A DNA stretch of 64,000 nt from Pontederia crassipes. Taxonomy: Eukaryota > Streptophyta > Magnoliopsida > Commelinales > Pontederiaceae. How positions within the stretch are numbered: the first letter of the stretch is position 1; every line of letters starts with the position of its first letter. This document shows, in pieces, positions 24,112 through 36,560 of the stretch. The position numbers were made by a program, and so were the translations under genes. The notes under the pieces were generated by a model, which did no database searches, had not been told where the DNA came from, and saw nothing but the letters and a program-made list of their open reading frames with translations. The DNA is taken from positions 1,054,001 to 1,118,000 of the forward strand of contig JAUKPH010000029.1 of assembly GCA_030549335.1 (NCBI GenBank), in the 5' to 3' direction.

Positions 24112-26328
24112 GTAAAAGGCGCGCGCGTGAAATTTCGCACCCCCGGAAAATTTTTATCCGAGTCCATTTTTTCGTTCCAATCATCTCACCAGGCATCAAT
24201 AGGCACGAAATCGTCGAAAATTTGGCATCTTCTGACAGCGTAAAAAATTTCACATTTTTTGACCTTCTTGCTGAAAACACGGGTAAAAGGTGCGCGCGCG
24301 AAAATTTGGCATATTTTGACAGCGTAAAAAATTTCGCGTTTTTAACCTTCTTGGCTGAAAACACGAGTAAAAGGCGTGCGCGCGAAATTTCGCACCACCG
24401 GAAAATTTTCATCCGAGTCCATTTTTTCGTCCCAATCATCTCACCATGCATCAACAGGCACGAAAGCGTAAAAAATTTGGCACATTTTGACAGCGTAAAA
24501 AATTTCGGGTTTTTAACCTTCTTTGCTGAAAACACGAGTAAAAGGCGCGCGCGCGAAATTTCGCACCACCGGAAAATTTCCGCCTGAGCCCTTTTTTCGT
24601 CCCAATCATCTCACCAGGCATCAACAGGAATGAAAGCATCGAAAATTTGGCATATTTTGACAGCGTCAAAAATTTTGCATTTTTTTTACCTTCTTGGCTG
24701 AAAACATGGGTAAAAGGCGCCCGCGCGAAATTTCGCACCCCCGGAAGTTTGCGCCAGAGTCCTTTTTTTCGTCCCAATCATCTCACCACGCATCAACGGG
24801 CATGAAAGCGTCGAATATTTGGCATCTTTTGACAGCATCAAAAATTTCGCATTTTTTGACCTTCTTGATGAAAACACGGGTAAAAGGCGCGCGCGCGAAA
24901 ATTTGGCATATTTTGACAGCATAAAAAATTTCGCGTTTTTGAACTTCTTCGCTGAAAACACGAGTAAAAGGCGCGCGCGCGAAATTTCGCACCCCCGAAA
25001 AATTTGCGCCTTAGTCCTTTTTTCGTCCCAATCATCTCACCATGCATCAACAGGCACGAAAGCGTCGAAAATTTGGCATTTTTGATAGCGTCAAAAATTT
25101 CGCATTTTTTGACCTTCTTGGCTGAAAACACGAGTAAAAGGCGCGCGCGCGAAATTTCGCACCACCGGAAAATTTCAGCCTGAGTCCTTTTTTCCTCCCA
25201 ATCATCTCACCAGGCATCAACAGGAATGAAAGCATCGAAAATTTGGCATATTTTGACAGCGTCAAAAATTTCGCATTTTTTTTACCTTCTTGGCTGAGAA
25301 TACGGGTAAAAGGCGCGCGCGCGAAATTTCGCACCCCCGGAAGTTTGCGCCAGAGTCCTTTTTTTCGTCCCAATCATCTCACCACGCATCAACGGGCATG
25401 AAAGCGTCGAATATTTGGCATCTTTTGACAGCGTCAAAAATTTCGCATTTTTTGACCTTCTTGATGAAAACACGGGTAAAAGGCGCGCGCGCGAAAATTT
25501 GGCATATTTTGACAGCATAAAAAATTTCGCGTTTTTGAACTTTTTGGCTGAAAACACGAGTAAAAGGCGCGCGCGCGAAATTTTGCACCCCCGAAAAATT
25601 TGCGCCTTAGTCCTTTTTTCGTCCCAATCATCTCACCATGCATCAACAGGCACGAAAGCGTCGAAAATTTGGGATTTTTTACAGCGTCAAAAATTTCGCT
25701 TTTTTTGACCTTCTTGGCTGAAAACACGAGTAAAAGGCGTGCGCGCGAAATTTCGCACCACCGGAAAATTTTCATCCGAGTCCATTTTTTCGTCCCAATC
25801 ATCTCACCATGCATCAACAGGCACGAAAGCGTAAAAAATTTGGCATATTTTGACAGCGTAAAAAATTTTGGGTTTTTAACCTTCTTTGCTGAAAACACGA
25901 GTAAAAGGCGCGCGCGCGAAATTTTGCACCCCCGAAATATTTTTATCCGAGTCCTTTTTTCATCCCAATCATCTCACCAGGCATCAACAGAAACGAAAGC
26001 ATCGAAAATTTGGCATATTTTGACAGCGTCAAAAATTTCGCATTTTTTTTTACCTTCTTGGCTGAAAACACGGGTAAAAGGCGCGCGCGCGAAATTTCGC
26101 ACCCCCGGAAGTTTGCGCCAGAGTCCTTTTTTTCGTCCCAATCATCTCACCACGCATCAACGGGCATGAAAGCATCGAATATTTGGCATCTTTTGACAGC
26201 GTAAAAAATTTCGCATTTTTTGACCTTCTTGGCTGAAAACACGAGTAAAAGGCGCGCGCGCGAAAATTTGGCATATTTTGACAGCATAAAAAATTTCGCG
26301 TTTTTGACCTTCTTGGTTGAAAACACGA
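24112..26328. repeat. 2,388-base HOR, copy 4 (lacks the last unit)
   Basis: Follows the HOR order through unit 15 (short unit ending at 26,328). The expected GTGCATGAGTAC unit is then replaced by a GCGCCTCAGTAC unit. Copy-specific changes include GCGCCCGCGCG at 24,717 and GAGAATACGGG at 25,296. This is the right edge of the homogeneous array. Confidence 0.92.
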
Positions 26329-26830
26329 GTAAAAGGCGCGCGCAGCGAAATTTCGCACCCCCGAAAAATTTGCGCCTCAGTACTTTTTTCGTCCCAATTA
26401 TCTCACCATGCATCAACAGGCACGAAAGCACCGAAAATTTGGCATCTTTTGACAGCGTCAAAAATTTCGCACTTTTTTACCTTCTTGGCTGAAAACACGA
26501 GTAAAAGGCGTGCGCGCGAAATTTCGCACCACCGGAAAATTTTCATCCGAGTCCATTTTTTCGTCCCAATCATCTCACCATGCATCAACAGGCACGAAAG
26601 CGTAAAAAATTTGGCATATTTTGATAGCGTAAAAAATTTCGGGTTTTTAACCTTCTTTGCTGAAAACACGAGTAAAAGGCGCGCGCGCGAAATTTTGCAC
26701 CCCCGAAAAATTTTTATCCGAGTCCTTTTTTCGTCCCAATCATCTCACCAGGCATCAACAGAAACGAAAGCATCGAAAATTTGGCATATTTTGACAGCGT
26801 CAAAAATTTCGCATTTTTTTTTACCTTCTT
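26329..26830. repeat. Block F0
   Basis: About three full units beginning with the GCGCCTCAGTAC variant (26,371). The opening CG tract is interrupted (GCGCGCAGCG at 26,338). The order of units matches the start of F1 and F2 sub-modules further right. Confidence 0.7.
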
Positions 26831-28780
26831 GGCTGAAAACACGGGTAAAAGGCGCGCGCGCGAAATTTTGCACCCCTGGAAGTTTGCGCCAGAGTCCTTT
26901 TTTTCGTCCCAATCATCTCACTAAGCATCAACGGGCATGAAAGCGTCGAATATTTGGCATCTTTTGACAGCGTCAAAAATTTTGCATTTATTGACCTTCT
27001 TCCTGAAAACACGAGTAAAAGGCGCGCGCGCGAAAATTTGGCATATTTTGACAGCATAAAAAATTTCGCGTTTTTTACCTTCTTGGCTGAAAACACGAGT
27101 AAAAGGCGCGCGCGCAAAATTTCGCACCCCCGAAAAATTTGCGCCTGAGTACGTTTTTCGTCCCAATTATCTCACCATGCATCAACAGGCACGAAAGCAC
27201 CGAAAATTTGGCATCTTTTGACAGCGTCAAAAATTTCGCATTTTTTGACCTTCTTGGCTGAAAACACGAGTAAAAAGCGCGCGCGCGAAATTTCGCACCC
27301 CCGGAAAATTTTTATCCGAGTCCATTTTTTCGTTCCAATCATCTCACCAGGCATCAATAGGCACGAAATCGTCGAAAATTTTGCATCTTCTGACAGCGTA
27401 GAAAATTTCACATTTTTTGACCTTCTTGCTGAAAACACGAGTAAAAGGTGCGCGCGCGAAAATTTGGCATATTTTGACAGCGTAAAAAATTTCGCGTTTT
27501 TAACCTTCTTTGCTGAAAACAGGAGTAAAAGGCGCGCGCGCGAAATTTTGCACCACCGGAAAATTTGCGCCTGAGTCCTTTTTCCATCCTAATCATCTCA
27601 CCATGCATCAACAGGCATGAAAGCGTCGAAAATTTGGCATCTTTTGACAGCGTCAAAAATTTCGCATTTTTTTACCTTCTTGGCTGAAAATACGAGTAAA
27701 AGGCGTGCGTGCGAAATTTCGCACCACCGAAAAATTTTCATCCGAGTCCATTTTTTCGTCCCAATCATCTCACCATGCATCAACAGGCACGAAAGCGTAA
27801 AAAATTTGGCATATTTTGACAGCGTAAAAAATTTCGGGTTTTTAACCTTCTTTGCTGAAAACACGAGTAAAAGGCGCGCGCGCGAAATTTTGCACCCCCG
27901 AAAAATTTTTATCCGAGTCCTTTTTTCGTACCAATCATCTCACAAGGCATCAACAGGAACGAAAGCATAAAAAATTTGGCATATTTTGACAGCGTCAAAA
28001 ATTTCGCATTTTTTTTTACCTTCTTGGCTGAAAACACGGGTAAAAGGCGCGCGCGCGAAATTTCGCACCCCCGGAAGTTTGCGCCAGAGTCCTTTTTTTC
28101 GTCCCAATCATCTCACCACGCATCAACTGGCATGAAAGCGTCGAATATCTGTCATCTTTTGACAGCGTCAAAAATTTCGCATTTTTTGACCTTTTTGATG
28201 AAAACACGGGTAAAAGGCGCGCGCACGAAAATTTGGCATATTTTGACAGCATAAAAAATTTCGCGTTTTTGACCTTCTTGGCTGAAAACACGAGTAAAAG
28301 GCGCGCGCGCGAAATTTCGCACCCCCGAAAAATTTGCGCCTGAGTCCTTTTTTCGTCCCAATCATCTCACCATGCATCAACAGGCACGAAAGCGTCGAAA
28401 ATTTGGCATTTTTGACAGCGTCAAAAATTTCGCATTTTTTTAATCTTCTTGGCTGAAAACATGAGTAAAAGGCGTGCGCGCGAAATTTCCCACCACCGGA
28501 AAATTTTCATCCGAGTCCATTTTTTCATCCCAATCATCTCACCATGCATCAACAGGCACGAAAGCGTAAAAAAATTGGCATATTTTGACAGCGTAAAAAA
28601 TTTCGGGTTTTTAACCTTCTTTGCTGAAAACACGAGTAAAAGGCGCGCGCGCGAAATTTTTGACCCCCGAAAAATTTTTATCCGAGTCCTTTTTTCGTCC
28701 CAATCATCTCACCAGGCATCAACAGAAATGAAAGCATCGAAAATTTGGCATATTTTGACAGCGTCAAAAATTTCGCATTT
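26830..28780. repeat. Block E1
   Basis: Related to 30,330-32,460 (offset 3,503, then about 3,676) and to 36,560-38,650. Markers: CATTTATTGACCTTCTTCC (26,985), CCATCCTAATCATC (27,584), CATCAACTGGCATG (28,120), AATATCTGTCATC (28,144) and GAAATTTTTGACCCCCG (28,653). The 173-base change in offset is one full unit. Confidence 0.8.
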
Positions 28781-30330
28781 TTTTTTACCTTCTTGGCTGA
28801 AAACACGGGTAAAAGGCGCGCGCGCGAAATTTCGCACCCCCGGAAGTTTGCGCCAGAGTCCTTTTTTTCGTCCCAATCATCTCACCACGCATCAACGGGC
28901 ATGAAAGCATCGAATATTTGGCATCTTTTGACAGCGTAAAAAATTTCGCATTTTTTGACCTTCTTGGCTGAAAACACGAGTAAAAGGCGCGCGCGCGAAA
29001 ATTTGGCATATTTTGACAGCATAAAAAATTTCGCGTTTTTGACCTTCTTGGTTGAAAACACGAGTAAAAGGCGCGCGCGCGCGAAATTTCGCACCCCCGA
29101 AAAATTTGCGCCTCAGTACTTTTTTCGTCCCAATTATCTCACCATGCATCAACAGGCACGAAAGCACCGAAAATTTGGCATCTTTTGACAGCGTCAAAAA
29201 TTTCGCATTTTTTGACCTTCTTGGCTGAAAACACGAGTAAAAGGCGTGCGCGCGAAATTTTGCACCACCGGAAAATTTTCATCCGAGTCCATTTTTTCGT
29301 CCCAATCATCTCACCATGCATCAACAGAATGAAAGCGTAAAAAATTTGGCATATTTTGACAGCGTAAAAATTTTTGGGTTTTTAACCTTCTTTGCTGAAA
29401 ACACGAGTAAAAGGCGCGCGCGCGAAATTTTGCACCCCCGAAAAATTTTTATCCGAGTCCTTTTTTCATCCCAATCATCTCACCAGGCATCAATAGAAAC
29501 GAAAGCATCGAAAATTTGGCATATTTTGACAGCGTCAAAAATTTCGCATTTTTTTTTACCTTCTTGGCTGAAAACACGGGTAAAAGGCGCGCGCGCGAAA
29601 TTTCGCACCCCCGGAAGTTTGCGCCAGAGTCCTTTTTTTCGTCCCAATCATCTCACCACGCATCAACGGGCATGAAAGCATCGAATATTTGGCATCTTTT
29701 GACAGCGTCAAAAATTTCGCATTTTTTGACCTTCTTGGCTGAAAACACGAGTAAAAGGCGCGCGCGCGAAAATTTGGCATATTTTGACAGCATAAAAAAT
29801 TTCGCGTTTTTGACCTTCTTGGTTGAAAACACGAGTAAAAGGCGCGCGCGCGAAATTTCGCACCCCCGAAAAATTTGCGCCTCAGTACTTTTTTCGTCCC
29901 AATTATCTCACCATGCATCAACAGGCACGAAAGCACCGAAAATTTGGCATCTTTTGACAGCGTCAAAAATTTCGCATTTTTTTACCTTCTTGGCTGAAAA
30001 CACGAGTAAAAGGCGTGCACGCGAAATTTCGCACCACCGAAAAATTTTCATCCGAGTCCATTTTTTCGTCCCAATCATCTCACCATGCATCAACAGGCAC
30101 GAAAGCGTAAAAAATTTGGCATATTTTGACAGCGTAAAAAATTTTGGGTTTTTAACCTTCTTTGCTGGAAACACGAGTAAAAGGCGCGCGCGCGAAATTT
30201 TGCACCCCCGAAAAATTTTTATCCGAGTCCTTTTTTCGTCCCAATCATCTCACCAGGCATCAACAGAAACGAAAGCATCGAAAATTTGACATATTTTGAC
30301 AGCGTCAAAAATTTCGCATTTTTTTTTACC
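28780..30330. repeat. Block F1 with 769-base modules
   Basis: The CCTCAGTAC marker recurs at 29,111 and 29,880, 769 bases apart, which equals four full plus one short unit. The same spacing recurs in F2 (35,087 and 35,856). Box types follow the order TTATCCGAG, GGAAG, short, CCTCAG, CATCCGAG. Confidence 0.78.
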
Positions 30331-32460
30331 TTCTTTGCTGAAAACACGGGTAAAAGGCGCGCGCGCGAAATTTCGCACCCCTGAAAGTTTGCGCCAGTGT
30401 CCTTTTTTTCGTCCCAATCATCTCACTAAGCATCAACGGGCATGAAAGCGTCGAATATTTGGCATCTTTTGACAGCGTCAAAAATTTTGTATTTATTGAC
30501 CTTCTTCCTGAAAACACGAGTAAAAGGCGCGCGCGCGAAAATTTGGCATATTTTGACAGCATAAAAAATTTCGCGTTTTTGACCTTCTTGGCTGAAAACA
30601 CGAGTAAAAGGCGCGCCCGAAATTTCGCAGCCCCGAAAAATTTGCGCCTGAGTACTTTTTTCGTCCCAATTATCTCACCATGCATCAACAGGCACGAAAG
30701 CACCGAAAATTTGGCATCTTTTGACAGCGTCAAAAATTTCGCATTTTTTGACCTTCTTGGCTGAAAACACGAGTAAAAGGCGCGCGCGCGAAATTTCGCA
30801 CCCCCGAAAAATTTTTATCCGAGTCCATTTTTTCGTTCCAATCATCTCACCAGGCATCAATAGGCACGAAATCGTCAAAAATTTGGCATCTTCTGACATC
30901 GTAAAAAATTTCACATTTTTTGACCTTCTTGGCTGAAAACACGAGTAAAAGGTGCGCGCGCGAAAATTTGGCATATTTTGACAGCGTAAAAAATTTCGCG
31001 TTTTTAACCTTCTTTGCTGAAAACAGGAGTAAAAGGCGCGCGCGCGAAATTTCGCACTACCGGAAAATTTGCGCCTGAGTCCTTTTTTCGTCCCAATCAT
31101 CTCACCATGCATCAACAGGCACAAAAGCGTCGAAAATTTGGCATATTTTGACAGCGTAAAAAATTTTGGGTTTTTAACCTTCTTTGCTGAAAACACGAGT
31201 AAAAGGCGCGCGCGCGAAATTTCGCACCACCGGAAAATTTGCGCCTGAGTCCTTTTTCCATCCTAATCATCTCACCATGCATCAACAGGCACGAAAGCGT
31301 CGAAAATTTGGCATCTTTTGACAGCGTCAAAAATTTCGCATTTTTTTACTTTCTTGGCTGAAAATACGAGTAAAAGGCGTGCGTGCGAAATTTCGCACCC
31401 CCGGAAAATTTTCATCCGAGTCCATTTTTTCGTCCCAATCATCTCACCATGCATCAACAGGCACGAAAGCGTAAAAAATTTGGCATATTTTGACAGCGTA
31501 AAAAATTTCGGGTTTTTAACCTTCTTTGCTGAAAACACGAGTAAAAGGCGCGCGCGCGAAATTTTGCACCCCGGAAAAATTTTTATCCGAGTCCTTTTTT
31601 CGTACCAATCATCTCACAAGGCATCAACAGGAACGAAAGCATAAAAAATTTGGCATATTTTGACAGCGTCAAAAATTTCGCATTTTTTTTTTTACCTTCT
31701 TGGCTGAAAACACGGGTAAAAGGCGCGCGCGCGAAATTTCGCACCCCCGGAAGTTTGCGCCAGAGTCCTTTTTTTCGTCCCAATCATCTCACCACGCATC
31801 AACTGGCATGAAAGCGTCGAATATCTGTCATCTTTTGACAGCGTCAAAAATTTCGCATTTTTTGACCTTTTTGATGAAAACACGGGTAAAAGGCGCGCGC
31901 GCAAAAATTTGGCATATTTTGACAGCATAAAAAATTTCGCGTTTTTGACCTTCTTGGCTGAAAACACGAGTAAAAGGCGCGCGCGCGAAATTTCGCACCC
32001 CCGAAAAATTTGCGCCTGAGTCCTTTTTTCGTCCCAATCATCTCACCATGCATCAACAGGCACGAAAGCGTCGAAAATTTGGCATTTTTGACAGCGTCAA
32101 AAATTTCGCATTTTTTTAACCTTCTTGGCTGAAAACATGAGTAAAAGGCGTGCGCGCGAAATTTCGCACCACCGGAAAATTTTCATCCGAGTCCATTTTT
32201 TCATCCCAATCATCTCACCATGCATAAACAGGCACGAAAGCGTAAAAAATTTGGCATATTTTGACAGCGTAAAAAATTTTGGGTTTTTATCCTTCTTTGC
32301 TGAAAACACGAGTAAAAGGCGCGCGCGCGAAATTTTTGACCCCCGAAAAATTTTTATCCGAGTCCTTTTTTCGTCCCAATCATCTCACCAAGCATCAACA
32401 GAAATGAAAGCATCGAAAATTTGGCATATTTTGACAGCGTCAAAAATTTCGCGTTTTTTT
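30330..32460. repeat. Block E2
   Basis: Second copy of the E block, carrying the same markers (CATTTATTGACC near 30,490, CCATCCTAATCATC at 31,258, AACTGGCATG at 31,801, CTGTCATC at 31,824). It matches E3 at offset 6,232-6,234 and is followed by D2 as E3 is by D3. Confidence 0.82.
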
Positions 32461-34800
32461 TTTACCTTCTTGGCTGAAAACACGGGTAAAAGGCGCGCGC
32501 GTGAAATTTCGCACCCCTGGAAGTTTGCGCCAGAGTCCTTTTTTTCGTCCCAATCATCTCACCATGCATCAACGGGCAAGAAAGCGTCGAAAATTTGGCA
32601 TCTTTTGACAGCGTCAAAAATTTCGCATTTATTGACCTTCTTGCTGAAAACAAGAGTAAAAGGCGCGCGCGCGAAAATTTGGCATATTTTGACAGCATAA
32701 AAAATTTCGCGTTTATGACCTTCTTGGCTGGAAACACGAGTAAAAGGCTCGCGCGCGAAATTTCGCACCCCCGAAAAATTTGCTCCTGAGTACTTTTTTC
32801 GTCCCAATCATATCACCATGCATCAACAGGCACGAAAGCGTCGAAAATTTGGCAGCTTTTGACAGCATCAAAAATTTCTCATTTTTTGACCTTCTTGACT
32901 GAAAACACGAGTAAAAGGCGCGCGCGCGAAATTTTGCACCCCCGAAAAATTTTCAACCGAGTCCATTTTTTCGTCCCAATCATCTCACCAGGCATCAATA
33001 GGCACGAAATCGTCGAAAATTTGACATCTTTTAACAGCGTAAAAAATTTCACATTTTTTGACCTTCTTGCTGAAAACACGGGTAAAAGGCGCGCGCGCGA
33101 AAATTTGGCATATTTTGACAGCGTAAAAAATTTCACGTTTTTGACCGTCTTTGCTGAAAACACGAGTAAAAGGCGCGCGCGCGAATTTCGCACCACCGGA
33201 AAATTTGCGCCAGAGTCCTTTTTTCGTCCCAATCATCTCACCATGCATCAACAGGCATGAAAGCGTCGAAAATTTGGCATATTTTGACAGCGTAAAAAAT
33301 TTCGCATTTTTTACCTTCTTGGCTGAAAACACGAGTAAGAGGCGCGCGCGCGAAATTTCGCATCCCCGAAAAATTTTCATCCGAGTCTATTTTTTCATCC
33401 CAATCATCTCTCCATGCATCAACAGGCACGATAGCGTCGAAAATTTAGCATCTTTTGACAGCGTCAAAAATTTCGCATTTTTTGACCTTTTTGGCTTAAA
33501 ACACGAGTAAAAGGCGTGCGCGCAAAATTTCGCACCCCGGAAAATTTTCATCCGAGTCCATTTTATCATCCCAATCATCTCACCATGCATCAACAGGCAA
33601 TAAAGCGTCGAAAATTTGGCATCTTTTGACAACGTCAAAAATTTCTTATTTTTTGACCTTCTTGGTTGAAAACACGAGTAAAAGTCGCGCGCGCAAAATT
33701 TTGCACCCCCGAAAAATTTTCATCCGAGTCCATTTTTTCCTCCCAATCATCTTACCAGGCATCAATAGGCACTAAATCGTCGTAAATTTGGCATCTTTTA
33801 ACATCGTAAAAAATTTCGTGTTTTTTGACCTTCTTGCTGAAAACACGGGTAAAAGGCGCGCACGCGAAAATTTGGCATATTTTGACAGCGTAAAAAATTT
33901 CGCATTTTTAACCTTCTTTCCTGAAAACACGAATAAAAGGCGCGCACACGAAATTTCGCACCACCGGAAAATTTGCGCCTGAGTCCTTTTTTCATCCCAA
34001 TCATCTCACCATGCATCAACAGGCACGAAAGCGTCGAAAATTTGGCATCTTTTGACAGTGTCAAAAATTTCGCATTTTTTGACCTTCTTGGCTGAAAACA
34101 CGAGTAAAAGGCGTGCGCGCAAAATTTCGCACCCCCGAAAAATTTTCATCCGAGTCCATTTTTTCGTCCCAATCATCTCACCATGCATCAACAGGCACGA
34201 AAGCGTCGAAAATTTGGCATATTTTGACAGCGTAAAAAATTTCGCGTTTTTGACCTTCTTGGCTGAAAACACGAGTAAAAGGCGCGCGCGCGAAATTTCG
34301 CACCCCTGGAAAATTTGCGTCTGAGTCCTTTTTTCATCCCAATCATCTCACCATGCATCAACAGGCATGAAAGCGTAAAAAATTTGGCATCTTTTGACAA
34401 CGTAAAAAATTTCGCATTTTTGACCTTCTTGGCTGAAAACACGAGTAAAAGGCGTGCGCGCAAAATTTCGCACCCCCGGAAAATTTTCATCCGAGTCCAT
34501 TTTTTCGTCCCAATCATCTCACCATGCATCAACAGGCACGAAAGCGTCGAAAATTTGGCATCTTTTTACAGCGTCAAAAATTTCACATTTTTTTACATTT
34601 TGGCTGAAAACACGGGTAAAAGGCGCGCGCGCGAAGTTTTGCACCCCCGGAAGTTTGCACCAGAGTCCTTTTTTTCGTCCCAATCATCTCACCATGCATC
34701 AACGGGCACGAAAGCGTCAAAACTTTGGCATCTTTTGACAGCGTCAAAAATTTCGCGTTTTTTGACCTTCTTGGCTGAAAACACGAGTAAAAGGCGCGCG
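32460..34800. repeat. Block D2
   Basis: Copy of D1 and D3. It keeps AGTAAGAGGCGCG (33,337), GCAATAAAGCG (33,597), GGCACTAAATCG (33,769) and TACATTTTGGCTG (34,592). It lacks the extra 598 bases found in D1, and homology ends near 34,800 where a GGAAGTTTGCG unit begins. Confidence 0.82.
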
Positions 34801-36560
34801 CACGAAATTTCGCACCCCCGGAAGTTTGCGCCAGAGTCCTTTTTTTCGTCCCAATCATCACACCACGCATCAACGGGCATGAAAGCATCGAATATTTGGC
34901 ATCTTTTGACAGCGTAAAAAATTTCGCATTTTTTGACCTTCTTGGCTGAAAACACGAGTAAAAGGCGCGCGCGCGAAAATTTGGCATATTTTGACAGCAT
35001 AAAAAAATTCGCGTTTTTGACCTTCTTGGTTGAAAACACGAGTAAAAGGCGCGCGCGCGAAATTTCGCACCCCCGAAAAATTTGCGCCTCAGTACTTTTT
35101 TCGTCCCAATTATCTCACCATGCATCAACAGGCACGAAAGCACCGAAAATTTGGCATCTTTTGACAGCGTCAAAAATTTCGCATTTTTTTACCTTCTTGG
35201 CTGAAAACACGAGTAAAAGGCGTGCGCGCGAAATTTCGCACCACCGGAAAATTTTCATCCGAGTCCATTTTTTCGTCCCAATCATCTCACCATGCATCAA
35301 CAGGCACGAAAGCGTAAAAAATTTGGCATATTTTGACAGCGTAAAAAATTTTGGGTTTTTAACCTTCTTTGCTGAAAACACGAGTAAAAGGCGCGCGCGC
35401 GAAATTTTGCACCCCCGAAATATTTTTATCCGAGTCCTTTTTTCATCCCAATCATCTCACCAGGCATCAATAGAAACGAAAGCATCGAAAATTTGGCATA
35501 TTTTGACAGCGTCAAAAATTTCGCATTTTTTTTTTACCTTCTTGGCTGAAAACACGGGTAAAAGGCGCGCGCGCGAAATTTCGCACCCCCGGAAGTTTGC
35601 GCCAGAGTCCTTTTTTTCGTCCCAATCATCTCACCACGCATCAACGGGCATGAAAGCATCGAATATTTGGCATCTTTTGACAGCGTAAAAAATTTTGCAT
35701 TTTTTGACCTTCTTGGCTGAAAACACGAGTAAAAGGCGCGCGCGCGAAAATTTGGCATATTTTGACAGCATAAAAAATTTCGCGTTTTTGACCTTCTTGG
35801 CTGAAAACACGAGTAAAAGGCGCGCCCGAAATTTCGCACCCCCGAAAAATTTGCGCCTCAGTACTTTTTTCGTCCCAATTATCTCACCATGCATCAACAG
35901 GCACGAAAGCACCGAAAATTTGGCATCTTTTGACAGCGTCAAAAATTTCGCATTTTTTGACCTTCTTGGCTGAAAACACGAGTAAAAGGCGCGCGCAGGA
36001 AATTTCGCACCCCCGAAAAATTTTTATCCGAGTCCATTTTTTCGTTCCAATCATCTCACCAGGCATCAATAGGCACGAAATCGTAGAAAATTTGGCATCT
36101 TCTGACAGCATAAAAAATTTCACATTTTTTGACCTTCTTGCTGAAAACACGGGTAAAAGGTGCGCGCGCGAAAATTTGGCATATTTTGACAGCGTAAAAA
36201 ATTTCACGTTTTTAACCTTCTTTGCTGAAAACAGGAGTAAAAGGCGCGCGCGCGAAATTTCGCACCACCGGAAAATTTGCGCCTGAGTCCTTTTTTCGTC
36301 CCAATCATCTCACCATGCATCAACAGGCACAAAAGCGTCGAAAATTTGGCATATTTTGACAGCGTAAAAAATTTTGGGTTTTTAACCTTCTTTGCTGAAA
36401 ACACGAGTAAAAGGCGCGCGCGCGAAATTTCGCACCACCGGAAAATTTCCGCTTGAGTCCTTTTTTCGTCCCAATCATCTCACCAGGCATCAACAGGAAT
36501 GAAAGCATCGAAAATTTGGCATATTTTGACAGCGTCAAAAATTTCGCATTTTTTTTTACC
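34800..36560. repeat. Block F2 with 769-base modules
   Basis: Equivalent of F1. CCTCAGTAC occurs at 35,087 and 35,856, spacing 769. One CG tract is shortened to GGCGCGCCCGAAATTT near 35,819, as at 30,610. It separates D2 from E3, so E2-D2-F2 forms one turn of a super-repeat of about 6.2 kb. Confidence 0.78.

Noticed and set aside
29516-30289. Open frame of 257 codons, the longest in the window, with many similar ones on both strands
   Set aside because: Its sequence is translated monomer repeated every 57 residues. Equivalent frames occur in all phases and on the opposite strand, and they are broken wherever a 172- or 84-base unit occurs. No domain or codon signature was seen.
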